A stretch of 64,000 nucleotides of DNA from Plasmodiophora brassicae (Eukaryota > Endomyxa: Phytomyxea > Phytomyxea > Plasmodiophorida): positions 434,001 to 498,000 of the forward strand of contig CP145416.1 in assembly GCA_036867785.1 (NCBI GenBank), given 5' to 3'. Below, piece by piece: positions 9,790-22,400 of the stretch (position 1 is its first letter; each line of letters begins with the position of its first letter). Both the position numbers and the translations under genes were made by a program. The notes beneath the pieces are model-generated. The model worked only from the letters and a program-made list of their open reading frames with translations, was not told the DNA's origin and ran no database searches.

Positions 9790-12700
9790 ATGGGCCAGAT
9801 GGATTTCGCGGCTGCATTGCGAGACCTCGGCCGCCTTGTTGATCGGGATGACCGGTGCGACCTGTACGAGGCCGTCTTTGAGCACATGCGGGCAGGGCGC
9901 GACCTGTGTGGGCAGGAAGGGGAGACGGAGGTGGCGGGCCTGTGCCGCCAGGCCATCGATCGTATCCGTCTAGACCTGCGGCAGACGGCGCACAGCACCG
10001 CTGCGAGCCACGCCGTGCGATTCCTGTCGTTCGTGCTGTCCACGGAGGTGCTCGCCAATGGGCTTCCCGATCGAACCGTCCGTTGACGTCTGATATTTGT
10101 ATCGCGGCGGCTTTGAATAACCGCCGTGTCAGGTTAAACACCTGTTCCAGGACGTGGTGTTTGTGTTAGCCGAGTCGGATCTTGTAACGTGTGCTCAGGC
10201 CATCGTGGTGATCGCTCATGAGGTTACCCAGGGCTACCTATATATGGCAGTGGGCTCTTTCTAACAATGCTACCAACAGATCGTATCCATCACGCGCCCG
10301 CATTTGGTTGCATCGGCATGCTGCGCTGTTCTGCCTGCCATTGTTGACGCCATAACAGTACGCTGGCCAGCCAGCGATCCGCTGACGCTCGAGGCGTCGA
10401 ACGCGTTTGCTCATCTAGCGGAGGTTATACCCGATGCTTTGCATGCCCAGAGGTCTGTCTGGGCCATACCTCTGCTCAAGCTTGCGTTCGACGCTGACAA
10501 CAGGAGGTATTCTGCGTTCGCCCTAACGTGTACTAGTGTCATCCTTTTTAATGGCGTCGATGTGCAGCGCCATTGCGTCTAATGCACTTGCCGCTCTCCA
10601 GTGTATCCGCCCGACTACAGATCGCATTATGTTCCAGGTATTACTGTTCCATGATGTAGTTTGTCTACGCCCCAAATTTATCGTGGTTTAGAAGACGATC
10701 GAGATGCTCCTTGACGACAATCGTCGACGTCTAGTATGGGTCAGTACATGTTCGCGTGACAAATCCATAGAACCGGCACAGGTTGTATCTGTCGTCCGGC
10801 TGTGGGCTGTTATCGTGAAGCTCCTCTCGTTCAGGGTATTCCGTAGCAAACAACTTTGGAATGAGGTTAGGAAGCCTTCCAATGCTCTGTGCAGTCGTTG
10901 TAAATGACCGATTGTAGATTGTGAGCGTGTGGAAGAACTGTCTGAGGCTTTCGGAAACGAGCGCGACTATAGCCTGCCTGGACTCGTGGCAGATTCTTTT
11001 TCATATTGTCCTCTTGCGTCCAAGAAATTTACTGATTCCGGCCATACTAAAGGTGCTGCTGCAACCGATATGGTAGGGCGATATTGTCGATGGTTCCTCC
11101 AAAACAGTTTCGCTAAATCGGTTGTGAAAGCTATATCTTGCAGCCGTTCCCTGAAGGTCGTTCTGCCCCTCATGTTGCCGTATGTCTCAAAGCGGTTGAA
11201 CTTTGGTGCCAATTACTACAGCATCTTCGCGTCTGTGCGAATCCTTTCGAGGGTTTCCGGTACTGATCGTGTCTTTCTAGGGCGCGCTAAATGTTGGTGA
11301 AACAATATCAGCGGTCTACTGTCCTGTTATTCGTTTAATGTGTAAATCCAACCACCCGGCGATTGCTGTTCAAGCGTTCAACGTCTTAGGTTCCCCGAAG
11401 CCATTCAGCTCGGTCATAATGAATGTGGCTAACTGTGTTTCTATGCAGCGTCTATCATGTCTCAATCGTGTGAGCTTCCCGAGTCCCAGATCAGCGATTC
11501 ACAAGTCTTCTCTCAGATCGGATACGATCTGGAGAAGTCATCCTGGATTAGCGAGGGATACACTTTCGTGCTAAAGTTGTTCAAGGCCGTTCTTCGGCGG
11601 ACTGTGACCGACTCTGAAGCTGTCAGTTCCGTCGCCCGTTCATCCGTTGACTTTGGTGTTTACACGGATAACAGGAAGCGTTTGGCAGAGCTTGGTGCGC
11701 TTACCTTAGCGCAGTGTCCCAGCGTTGCCCGGAACGCGCTTCTGACTCTGTTCGCTCCATTGTTGTCGCCGCTCTTCGATGGCCTCACTGTGACAGTCTT
11801 CGAGGTCTCATTGTTGAAGGCGTGTTGCGCCATATTCCGGGTGACCTCATGCTTGGAGATCCCAATACTTCCATTGCTGGTGATTCCTTCTGTCTTTACT
11901 CGTCACCAATCTTCGTACTAACGACGATAAATAGGTTTTATCGCCGGTTCGTATCTGACAGCCATTTGTGTCAACGACAGTGAAGATCGGTATCCTGGAT
12001 TGTTACGTGACTGGAAAGTGTTTCTCGATAAGGTATCGACTTCGCTGGACCTGTGCATGTTTATCGCACGGCAGTCTCCTGCAGCTGTCTCCGATGGCTC
12101 GCTCTGTGCGCACCTGTACGCTGCTCGACATGCACTGAAAATCGCGTCCAGTGAATTGCGAGCCGAATTGCTTACTGTATGCCGGATTCCTTGCTCTTTA
12201 TTCTATTCTCTTACCCGAGCCCAACAGCTGGTCGCGGAGCTTCTCAAGAAAGGGTTCGATCTCCTAGCCTGCCGAGGCCAACGATCTGCGACAAGGTTAT
12301 CGAAAGAGGTGACGTCATGCTGCAGTGTGCTCGGCCGTGCAATTCGCCATGGAGACATAGACGAGAGTAATCTTCCTCTTTGGGATCCTTTCATTGTACA
12401 CTTGCTGCACGCAGGCGAACCTCTTCGCAGTCTGGGCAAGCAGCTGTGGACCGACGCCTGTGGCGATACCCTGAGGCCGTTTACGTCTCCCGCTCTCGCG
12501 CTGGCATTAACTCGCGAGTTCGGACCGCCTCCAAGTCCAGTGCTAGGCGGCCTTTCAAGGTCAACTCCACAGTTCCCTTTGCGTCCACCTCTTAGCTGAA
12601 TGTGTGCCTGTGTTTCAGGTCCACGCGCGTTTCGGAAGACTTTCAGGCGTGGGTTCGCGATTGTGAAGAAATCCTGTCGAGAGGACAGACAGTTGCCTGT

Positions 12701-12796
12701 CGCATGAAGGCTGTCGGTCAAGAGTCTGCTTTTGCAGACCACGTCAGGTCGACGATCCGCGCCTTAACGCAGCTGATCGACAGTGACCAACGCTGA
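9790..12796 (+). CDS. RIF1-like HEAT-repeat protein
   Basis: Multi-exon gene; exons fixed by frame at the 5' end are 9790-10077, 10133-10222, 10280-10527, 10568-10637, 10692-10733, 10782-10865 and one starting at 10918. The last intron is 12560-12618 and the stop is at 12794-12796. Introns are 40-71 nt. The conceptual protein (about 800 residues) is all-helical. Segments fit the RIF1 N-terminal HEAT domain in order: a TCAQAIVVIAHE helix, a stretch in which a conserved Trp precedes IPLLKLAF, and RLWAVIVKLL. A PLWDPF segment near 12380 echoes the FW-type module later in that domain. RIF1 controls replication timing, telomeres and break repair, in part through PP1. I saw no clear PP1-docking tail, so this may be a short family member. 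Middle exons (11.0-12.0 kb) are approximate. Confidence 0.5.
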
Positions 12797-13057
12797 AGTT
12801 TGCAGTGCGATGCTGTCATGCTCGTGCGTCCAGCCACTGTTGTCGATCCAGCGTTTCTGGAGCCCTGTTGGCAACGATATCGGCCACTTTAAAGCACTCT
12901 GGGGCTCTCGGGTCAGAGCTCGATCAACAAGATTGCCAATAATAACGGAATGCTCTGTTGAACACCCAGGTTGATCGATCTCAGGTACGACAGTTCGTAT
13001 ATAGACGTCGTCAGCAAATGGAATATAGGCGGCGCCGGTCGGTCCAGATAGGGCTGA

Positions 13058-15633
13058 TGGCGCCCAGGGCGCGTTCGACATTGGAGATGAAGCGGAAGTC
13101 GGAGATCTCCCCTATTGAATCCGGGCGAAGCGAATCCGGCACGCAATCGTCCCTCTCCAGCCGTCCTAGTAAAGAGATCGTCAAGCCGCTTCTCGACGCC
13201 AAAGCGCATCCACCAACGAACAGCCCATCGAGAGCGGCTTCGTTCCTTGTGAGCCACAGGTCGATTACCAGCGCCAAGAACAAGAAGGAGATTATCGCGA
13301 TCCTTTCTCCCGAGATGCAGATCGAGCAGCAGATCGTGCACCAGCGTAATCAAGTGCCTGTTTGTCTTGCTGCGTTCTGGCTTACAACCGCTCCGTAGTG
13401 AAAGAGGCGCTGAACGATTCGCCGCACTATCGATGGAGCCTTCGGACGGTCAACGGTCAGAGCGTGTCGGGCGACCTGAAGAACGACTCTCGGTCAATGT
13501 ACTCGGCGGGGTTGACGCCACGAGCACCGCTCCACTTCCTGCAGTCCAGGATTGATTTCGAGAGTCCTGGCCTAAAAGTCAGTCAGCATGCGTTCGTGGA
13601 CGGTCTTGTCGGGTAACCTGTGTGGACCTGTAGAAGTATCTGGAAGAAGGCGGAGCAGGCGACGAGCAAGACGGCAGCGAATCGATGGAAAGTACACGCA
13701 GCGCCAATGATGACAGGAGGGTGTCGACAGCGTTGAGCGATACGGGAATGCGATCGATAACGGACGGCATCGAGGAGTACCGTGACTCGGATGACGACGA
13801 TGAAGACGACAACGGTTGGACGTTCCTCCGCCGATGCGTGCATGCTGTACTAATAGGAGAGACCTGCAGATCACGAATTGGAAACGCCGATGGACCAGCT
13901 GATGAAATCGAGGAACTCCTTGCACGACTATGTTGGCGGTCAACTTCGCGAGGTGCGTTCGTTCGCTCCAGCAGAGGAGGGCCACGCTCTGCACCAGCTG
14001 ACGCCAATGTCGTAGCTGTCGAACCTGCGACGTGAGCTCGACCTCAACTACGAAGTGGTTGCCGCGGCTTCTCAGATCGCTGATGAGCACGAAACGTATC
14101 GCCGTTCAGTATGTCCCACCTTCGTTATTCATCATAGGCAAGCCGTAGCTGACTTGCATCTGTGTCTGAAGTCATCCATGTCGACCGCATCGGGCAATGC
14201 CTATTTGCTCGCAATCCTGCGGAAACGAAGGTTCGCCTCTGCCGTCATCTGCAACGACTCTCTAACCGTGTTCGAAATGCAGTGGGCGCCATCCGAGCGT
14301 CGATCCACGCGAACTGGGAGCACAAGCCGATAACATTCGCCTGCAACGAGACATTGACGTCGTCCTTAAAGACATCAGCGCGCATCTGGCCGACCTCAAT
14401 TCAAGATCGACCCGGCCTACGATGGTCACACGAGGTGCCGATGATCCCCAGCGCTTCGTTCGAAACCTATCAGACCTCAGCAGCTACTTCCGGAAAGTGC
14501 TCCGATCGGTTCGTGCGTGTTCGCGCGCTCAGCGAACAGTCACTGACGACTCTGACAGATTGCGACCAGTCATCCCGGGTACGGCTGGGTACTGGAATCG
14601 TGCTGGAAAGGCGCCATGCTCGTCCACGAATGCTGTATCGCTCGTCAGCACGCTTTCCTCGAGCACGGTATCGGCAATCTGGCGACAGTGCTGAACCGAG
14701 ACTGACCCCTGCTTACCTACTGGCTTAGTCAACGGCCAGCTTCAGTGCATTGATCTGCGCCAGTCCTCGTCCAAGGTTGACATGTCGTCAGCGGTAACGA
14801 AGTTGCAGTCGTCGTTCGACGTCGATGTGTACAAGAACAGTCTGGAGATCCTGCAGAAGGGTACCATGCGAGGCGCACCTCTCCCCGGGGGCCTGGGCCT
14901 GACAGACAGCGTGTAGAGATGCACACGATCAAGAAGGAGAATATATCGCTGCGTAGTCGGGTCAAGCAGAGCGAACTCCTCATCCGACAGCGCCTGCTTC
15001 GACATTTGGCTGGTGAAGATAACCCGGTCGCAGACGACGACGACGCGAGCGAGGCCCCGGTGCGAAAGCGCACGCCGTTGTATACTATAGTGTGCCGCTG
15101 AACGACGATCAGGCGTTGGACGTGGACTCGCTTCCCCAATTGCACAGCCGGCAGCCGTCCACAGTTCAGGTCCCCGTCTCGAAACACCTACAGGTTCGCA
15201 CACCGATCGTCGACCGGCCCTCATCGGCATCTGATTCGGTGCCCACCGTCAAGAAACCGGTATCGACTGGACCGCATGTGGGGGATCCTATTGCATACCG
15301 GGATGATGATACGTCGATAGGTTCGCCACTTGTATTCGACAGGGATGCGGTACCGACCAGGAGCGACGGATGGTGCCACTGACGAGACGCTGGAGAAGAC
15401 GTTCATTTCGGCGAGCACCATCGGCCTGGAGAGAATGTCACTCCCAAGGTAATCTGACTGGTGCCCATCGCTGTTTACATCGCAGGGCTGAATGCGATAC
15501 CTGACACGGTTAGCACGACGTTGCGACCCGTGGCTGTGGATCTGGTTCTCGACCGGCTACCTCAGGCAGTGCACCACGCTCTGAAGACCGTCAAGGCCGA
15601 CCTCGTTGGGCTCGCCGGGGGTGGTGCTTCATG
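13058..15633 (+). CDS. Large coiled-coil protein, unrecognised
   Basis: Multi-exon gene. A plausible chain starts at ATG 13058 and uses introns near 13345-13397, 13577-13632, 13959-14022 and 14096-14137, one ending about 14266, one before 14921, and later ones. The stop follows the GLAGGGAS end at 15633. The product begins with a basic Ser-rich tail, has an acidic run (DSDDDDEDD) near 13790, and then long helical stretches such as LSNLRRELDLNYEV and KKENISLRSRVKQ. Heptad-like spacing suggests a cytoskeletal or centrosomal scaffold. Some helical stretches faintly recall dynactin p150, but I cannot support that name. The exons between 15.08 and 15.48 kb are uncertain. Confidence 0.45.
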
Positions 15634-15676
15634 ATCGATCCGTCACTGAACACGCGGCCTGTAGAATGCGGCTGAG

Positions 15677-17330
15677 ATGGACGACGCTGAACTGTACCGG
15701 CTGTGCATCGAGATCATGGTGGCGTCTGCCGTCGAGCACGGCCACAGTGCCGACGATGAGGTTCGCGTGTTGCCGCTGCGATGCGACCGGATGCTGACGT
15801 CCGCACAGGCGACGCCGATTCGGCACCCGCTCGAGTTGCCCGACTTCCTCAAGGTCTTCTTCATGATGCGGTACGGCACGAAGAAGCGGGCGGACGTGGA
15901 GATGGGCCGGTAGGTGCCTGCGGTGGGGGGGGGGGGGGGGGTCCCCATGCCCAGGTTAACGAGCGCGTTGGGTTACAGGTTATGCCGGGCGTTGCAGAAC
16001 GTGTACAGGCAGGACGTTGAGCCCACGCCGTGTGGGACGCTGCCAGTGACGTCGTGGATGTCGAAGTTCGTCGGCATTGCTCGTGGGAACCTGCCGCTGC
16101 AGGCCTACTCTGTTGTCGTGTACGCGTTCGTTCACTGGCACCAGTCACACGACGTCGAAAAGGTCAGCACCTGCCGTGGACCCGCCAGTGCCCCCCGATC
16201 CTGAGCAACGGGCGCAGACCCACTCGAAGGCGCTGAATGCGCTGTTCGACTCAAAGTCAACGATCCTGGTCGGCGGCGGCGACGTGGACCGCAGCGTGCC
16301 GAGGAAGGCGTCCACCGACTTCCTCAGTCCCGATCTGCTGATCCCGCTCGAGGTCGCCGACGTCATCCTGACCAAGACGCATGCGGCGTTCGGGTTCCAC
16401 AGTTCGTCGTTCGAGATGGCGAAGAGCCACCTCGAAAGCGAGGCGATCCTTGCCGATGGATCGGCGTACGTCCGACGCTCGCGCGTCTCAGTCGGGTGGC
16501 TGATCAGCGCGCTCTGAAACAGGATCAGCCCCGGCGACCGTGCCCTGTTGCTGACGCTGCATCACATTCACCAGGGCATCGAGGCGCGCTGTAAGGCGAA
16601 GCAGATCCGCGTCGACGACATCGAGTCGCTGTTCCGGCGGTTCGACCCGAGGCGATGGTACCCGGGGAACGATCGCCGGTCCGCCCTGCCCGACTCGCTG
16701 ATCGTTTCCCCCCATTCGGCAGCGGTCGCATGCAACTCCTGCAGTTCATATCCTGCATTCGCAGCCTGCACTGCAACGTCACCGACGCCGACATCCACAG
16801 CATCATCCGCCTGTTCGACACGAGCTCGAAGAACTTCCAGGAGGTCGACTACAAGAAGTTCGCCAAGTGCTTCAGCCCCGTGACACAGTTCGTCACCGTC
16901 CACACGAGTGCGTTGTCCCGAACCGGTATCGAGCGGGGCGCCAATCTGACCAGTGGTCGTCCCTTCCCCCAGTGATGTCGTCCGTCATCACGATGTGGTC
17001 CAGCGAAACCCTGCACAACGAAACGCGTGCCATGCGGAGCTTCGTCACCAACGATTTCAAGCAGCGCGTCTACGACCTGGCCGAGTTCACCGGTATCCTC
17101 CAGAGCGTCGACCCCGGTTCGTGCCCGAGCGCCCATGCTCTGTCCCGGCTGATCGTTTGCATCGTGACGCAGACATTTCCGCCAGGGACGCGGCCACCTA
17201 CTTCCAGGAGTGCCTGGACATATCGGGGACGAACTTCGTCACCAGGGAGACCTTCCTGACGATGGCACGGTCGCACAGCCTCTTCAATCGATCCGTCGTC
17301 AAGCGGTGTGGCAACAAATACATAGCATAG
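15677..17330 (+). CDS. EF-hand-like protein, possibly axonemal
   Basis: Seven exons can be linked; the first three are 15677-15909, 15955-16162 and one starting at 16230. Introns of 45, 67, 57, about 65, 47 and 53 nt keep one frame to TAG at 17330, for roughly 450 residues. The middle has two helix-loop-helix units, FDPRRCGRMQLLQF and FDTSSKNFQEVDYKKF, which follow EF-hand spacing but lack most acidic ligands, so calcium binding is doubtful. A third unit (LDISGTNFVTRETF) is near the C-terminus. The arrangement resembles degenerate EF-hand proteins of cilia and centrosomes; no specific family is claimed. The first intron carries a 17-nt G tract. Confidence 0.55.
15925..15941 (+). repeat. Poly-G tract (17 nt) inside a 45-nt intron
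   Basis: Seventeen consecutive G residues occupy over a third of the first intron (15910-15954) of the EF-hand gene. Such runs mutate and sequence unreliably, so the true length may differ. On the RNA it could form a quadruplex between donor and acceptor. Confidence 0.9.
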
Positions 17331-17365
17331 GCGACGTTCGCGAACGGGGCAGAAACGTCTGACGT

Positions 17366-19356
17366 TTATTGCTTGGCGTTCACTGATTGTACCTTGGAGG
17401 CGACGACCTTGTAGTCGGCGGCCGCCCGGCGAATCTCCCCAGCGACCGCGGCCCCATCGTCGTTCCCTTTCTCCAGGTCGTCCATGATCTGGTGCAGGCG
17501 GACGAACAGGCCCTCGAGAAACCCGACCAGCTGCCGGCACCGATCAAACCCGGCGGCGAACGATGGCACGACGACGCCCGATCGTACCTGCGTGATCTGG
17601 CGGACGTCCTTGTTGGCGTCCGACGACGCTGGCTTTGGTCGCGTGCTGGAACCCCCAGGTTTGCGCGTCACGCTCGACGCCGCCGCCGTCGCCGGCTTCG
17701 CTGCTGCACTTCGAGGCCTTGCCTGCTTCCGCCTGGTCCCCTTGGCAGGAGGCACCGAGGAAGGTCGCGCGGGTGCCTGAACCACCCGGTCACCCACAGG
17801 CATGCACCACGATCAGGTATAACGCGAACCTGCTGCTGGTGAGCCGTCGCCGCCGTCTTGAGCGCCGCGTTCTCCTGCTCCAGTTGCCGGATGCGCTTGC
17901 GAAGCCTGTCCTGGGCCTGCGTCTGCGTGTGCACCTCGTCGACGATGGCCGCGATCAGGTCGTCGACGGGGCCCGGGTCGGGAGCAGTCAGCTTCGCCAC
18001 CAACGCCTCCAAGGCATCCTTCAGCGGCAGCCTTGCCGTTCCGGCAGACGTTGGCGAATCCGGCACGCGAACGTTGACCTTATCGCGAGGGACGTCAGCG
18101 TCAGCGTGCCAGGCACGACAATCCCGTTACGGTTTTAAACGCCGACGGGCTGGTCGGCCTCGTCGACGGCCACTGCGACTTTGCCTTGCGCGCTCTCCAG
18201 ACCGGTTTCGATGGCGACGCGGGCAGGATCGCCGTCGGCGATGGTGTCCCGTGCTGCGGCGGGGTTAAGAATGCGACACTGCGCGCGCAGTGACCGGCGC
18301 CTGGTTGCCCCTCCTCCTACCTTGCGGTCTGCGCGCTCGACGAGTCGCCTGGCAAGGCGATCGATGAGCAGGGCGTCACGACAGGCGATGTCGTCGATCC
18401 GGACGACGCTCAACGCGGCGTTGGTGTCGAGGACGTCGACCAGGTCGCCGACGGCGCCGGCGCCGATCGGGTTGGCGCTGAGGTCGATCTCGAGCAGCCA
18501 CTTGTCGTCGGCCAGGGCCTCGGCGAGCTCGTGGACGCCCCGGTCGGTGATGGCGTTGCGCTGCAGGTTGAGGGCGAGGACGCCGAGCTGGGCGACCGGC
18601 GCGCTCGGCTGATCGGACCGCAGCTTGTCCTGCCATTTGGCGACGTCCCGCCTCGTGTTGTGGCTGTGCAGCAGGTCCCTGACCGGCCGCATGCAGGCGT
18701 CGGTCAGGTTGCACCCCTCGAACTCCCACCGGTTGATCTGCCCCTGCGACAGCGACTGGACCAGCCCTGGTGGCGGCGGCCCATTAACCATACGGTTGCC
18801 AACGGAGGGGGGCGAGCACCCTACTGGCGAACGTGGCGTCGTCGATCGGCATGTCCCGCAGGGTGACCGACCGCAGCGATCCGGTCGAGGCGCCCAGCGC
18901 CGCCGGCAGGCGCTTGACGAGGGCGGGCGGCAGCGCGTCCAGCTCGACGGTGACCAGCTGCGTGTTCCTGGCCAGGCCCCTGACCAGCAGCTTGATGAAC
19001 TCCTTGTCGGCCAGGCGCGTGCTCGAGTAGGCGACGTCGCGGCGCGGCTTCCCGCCGGCGGTGCCCTCTGCCGTGTGTCGAATCAGCCAATGGGCCCCTG
19101 GCCTGCGTCGGCGGCGGTGGCGCGTACTGGCGCGGGCCGACGACCCGATCCGGACCGTCGTGAACGACGGCACCGCCTGCAGCGCCTTGCACAGGGTCTC
19201 CAGCACGAACCCGGACGTCGTGTGCGTGTCGAACTCGAGCGTGTCGTCGCCCAGCTGCTTGACGATGTTCTCGCCGACCTGGGCGGAACGCGCATCGCAA
19301 CGGCGCTTGACGAGCGCCTGCTTCGGGTTCAGCGACGCCGCCGACGCGACCACCAT
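17366..19356 (-). CDS. CEP78-like centrosomal leucine-rich repeat protein
   Basis: Five exons (19356-19128, 19067-18825, 18766-18147, 18078-17830, 17776-17366; introns 60, 58, 68, 53 nt) encode 583 residues. The first half is a leucine-rich repeat solenoid. Key CEP78 features are visible: WEFEGCNLTD followed by a RRDVAKWQDKLR segment, then LALNLQRNAITDRGV and LLEIDLSANPIGAGAV. After the repeats comes a coiled coil (RIRQLEQENAALK) and a helical tail, as in CEP78. CEP78 sits at mother centrioles and recruits a ubiquitin ligase that controls cilium assembly; that role is known in animals and inferred here. It starts 117 bp downstream of the CFAP47 stop on the same strand. Confidence 0.75.
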
Positions 19357-19472
19357 CGGTTGGTGCTGCGTCCGTCCTATGACGACCAGCCGCCACTACG
19401 ACGTGGGCGAATGCAACCCCATGTCGTCGGGCAGTATACGACTCGGTGCCGAAACCGGGCACGGATTCATTA

Positions 19473-22400
19473 TCACAACCGCCTCGAACGGGCGGTACCG
19501 GGGGGCGCCGGTTTCCGCCTGGAGCTGGCCGCCCGGATGTTGTCGCTGAGGAAGTTCTTGGCCCTGGCGCTGTTGGCGCTCTGCAACCTCTTCATGGTCG
19601 CCTCGTCGATGAACGAGCTGAACGTGTGGCGGCCGCGAGGCGGCGCGTAGTGCGGGTGCGACCCGCGAACCTCGTACGCCCACTCCATGTCGGCCGTGCG
19701 TATCTGGAGGCGCCCGACGACGACCTTGCCGTAGGCGGTCGGCGCGAACGACACGATGAAGAGCGTGCCGAGCGAGTCGCGAGGCGCCAGCACGCCAGAC
19801 GTCGGGTGCACCGACAGCTGGCACGGCGCATCCGACGAGAACGCCGCCTGGAACGGGGCCGGCTCGCTGGCGACGTTCGTCAGGCGGAACGACACGTTGC
19901 CGACCTGGTTCAGGTCGGCCGTGATCCGGATGACGTCGTCGACGTCGGGCTCGCTGACCACGAACCGGACGTCGAAGGTCCACTGGCACCCGGACGACTT
20001 GCTGACGACGAGCAGGGCGTTCGCCGTCATCGACCGCAGCGGCGTCATGGCGACGTCGAACTGGAGCACGGGGCCCTGGGGCGTCAGGTGCGGCCGGGCG
20101 GCCCGGGCGCCGACCGAGAACGACTGCGACAGGGTCGCCTGGGCGATGTCGTTCGGCGTGCAGTCGACGAAGCGCAGGTCGGTGGTGAACGTGTCGCGGT
20201 CGATGTCGGCCTCGGTGACGCCGGGCAGGCCGAGCGTGATCGCCTTGGACAGGGTGGCGCGCGCCGGGCACGTGAATTGCTGGCGGTCGGCGGAATGGAT
20301 GTCGGCCTCGCCGACCAGCGGGTACATCCATCGCAGGCCGGACGACGCCTCGACGACGATCTGGGCCGTGGTCCTCGCGAGGTCGTTGGGCTTGTAGAAG
20401 AACGGGATCTGCAACGTGGCCTGGCCGGCGACACGCGCCGTCGTGCGCTTCATGAACAGGTGGAAGTTGCTGGTGCCGTCCTCGACCAGCGAGACGTGCA
20501 CCCGCATCGGGTCGTCGAACGGGTTCCTGAATTGCACCAGACTGGACAGGCGCTGCCGGACGGGCGACACGAGGCGGATCGGCGGCAGGGCCGTTGGCGG
20601 CAGGCCAACGCCGGACACGTGGAACACCCAGTCGCCCGCGATCCCGCTCGAGAAGCGCACCTCGGCGGATTGCACCTCGTTCAGCGTCGACGGCGTGTAC
20701 ACGATCTGGGCGACGAACGCCCCCGATGCCGGCAGCTGGATGTGGGTCGGGCGCACCGAGAAATTCTTCGGCTGCGACGACACGGGGACGACCTCGACGG
20801 CCTCGTCCGTCGGGTTCGCGAGCGTCACCTTGGCGACCGCCTGCGCGACGCGGTTAACGATGGCGAGCGACCGGTCCCGAATGACGACCCTACCTGCGAC
20901 CCGGCCTCGCATTCCAGCAGCGCAAGGCGAACCGGTTCGGGCTCCAGGCACGACAGGTCGAGCTCGTACCAGAACTCGCCGATGGTCGGGTTCACGAAGT
21001 GGACGGACCCACTGGCGGGGCCGGTTCGTAACGGGGCGTACACCAGCGCGTACGTCGCCGACGATGACGGCGCCAGCGACAGGCGATCCGGCCCGTCGAG
21101 GTAGTCGCCCTCGATGCGAACATCGAACGACATCGGCGTGCCCAGCGGGTTGGACAGCTCGAGCTCGGCGGTCGCCGCCTGCCGAAGCGGCGCGCTGATG
21201 GAGACGGTGGATTCGGCCGCCGGCCTCGACGCCGTCACGTCGACCGCGAACCACTGGTACTGCCCATCCGCCGTTACGAACGTCAACGACCCGCTGAATT
21301 GCCCGCCGAGCTGAGGCGTCAGCACGAGGCGATAGTCGCGCCTCGACCTGGCGGGCACCTTCAGCGTGCTGTCGCCGCCGACGTACGGCAGGTCCGACTC
21401 GACGCGATACTCGACGTCCTGCGACACGCGTTAGTCGAACGGACCCGCCCCGAGCCAGCGACCCGACTCCCGTACGTCGTTGCCGCCGTTCTCGACGGTG
21501 AACGTGTGCTCGGACGACTCGCGAGCGTTGCACTTGATCTGGACGAACCTCACCGGGAGCGGCTCCTTGCTGACCCCTTTCAGCTGGAACGTGTACGTCT
21601 GCTTGTTCGTCGCGTTGGTCAGGACCAGGGCGCCCTCGACCTGGCAGATCCATTGCGGGCGGAAGTCGAGCGGGTACTCGCCCGTGCTGCGCTTCGGGAC
21701 CGTTATCGCTGGCGGGCCGGACCACCCGGGCCCCGTTATCTCAGCGGTGAGGCGCCATTCGTTGTCGGAGTTGTTGACGATGGGCACCAGCTGGCGAACG
21801 AGCTGGCCGGCGGCCACCTCGAACTCGAGGGCGGCCCGCATGCCCTCGGATTGGACCAGGAACTCCAATTGCAACACGCGGACGTCGAGTTCCGACCGCA
21901 ACGTCACCTCGACGGGGTACGTGCCCGGCTGCCCGCCTCGGAAGGTCACACGTAGAACGTTGTCGTCCTGGTGGCCGGGTTCGTTGGAAGGCGCAGCGCC
22001 CTCCTTCGGTTTCGCTGCGCGCGAGCCTATTGCAGGACGGTTAAACGTGTGAGGGTGTCGTTGCCTGGCTCCAAACGTACCCGACGGCTTCTCGCTCAGC
22101 GTGATCGTCCGGGGAACGATCGCGTATGGCGATGAACTCTCACAGGCGTATGTGAGGGGCATGGGGAGGAACTCGGCGCTCTTCGGCTCATCCTTGGCAG
22201 ACGATTTCGTGGACGATGGCAGGGGGCGCGCCCGCTCCAGTAATGGGTTGGCGCAGGTCAGCGGGACCTCTTTGACGACCGACGTGTTCTCCTTGCAGGT
22301 CACGCGGAGGACGTCGCCGAACGGGTTCGGCCCATCGACGTACCCAGTCACCTCGATGCGTAACTCGCCGACCTTGTCGTCGCAAAGGTTCACCTGGCAT

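Noticed and set aside
18625-21104. Long plus-strand open frames (up to 552 codons) opposite CFAP47 and CEP78
   Set aside because: They are Arg/Gly/Asp-rich antisense shadows of GC-rich coding DNA and show no family features. The minus-strand products are clearly conserved.
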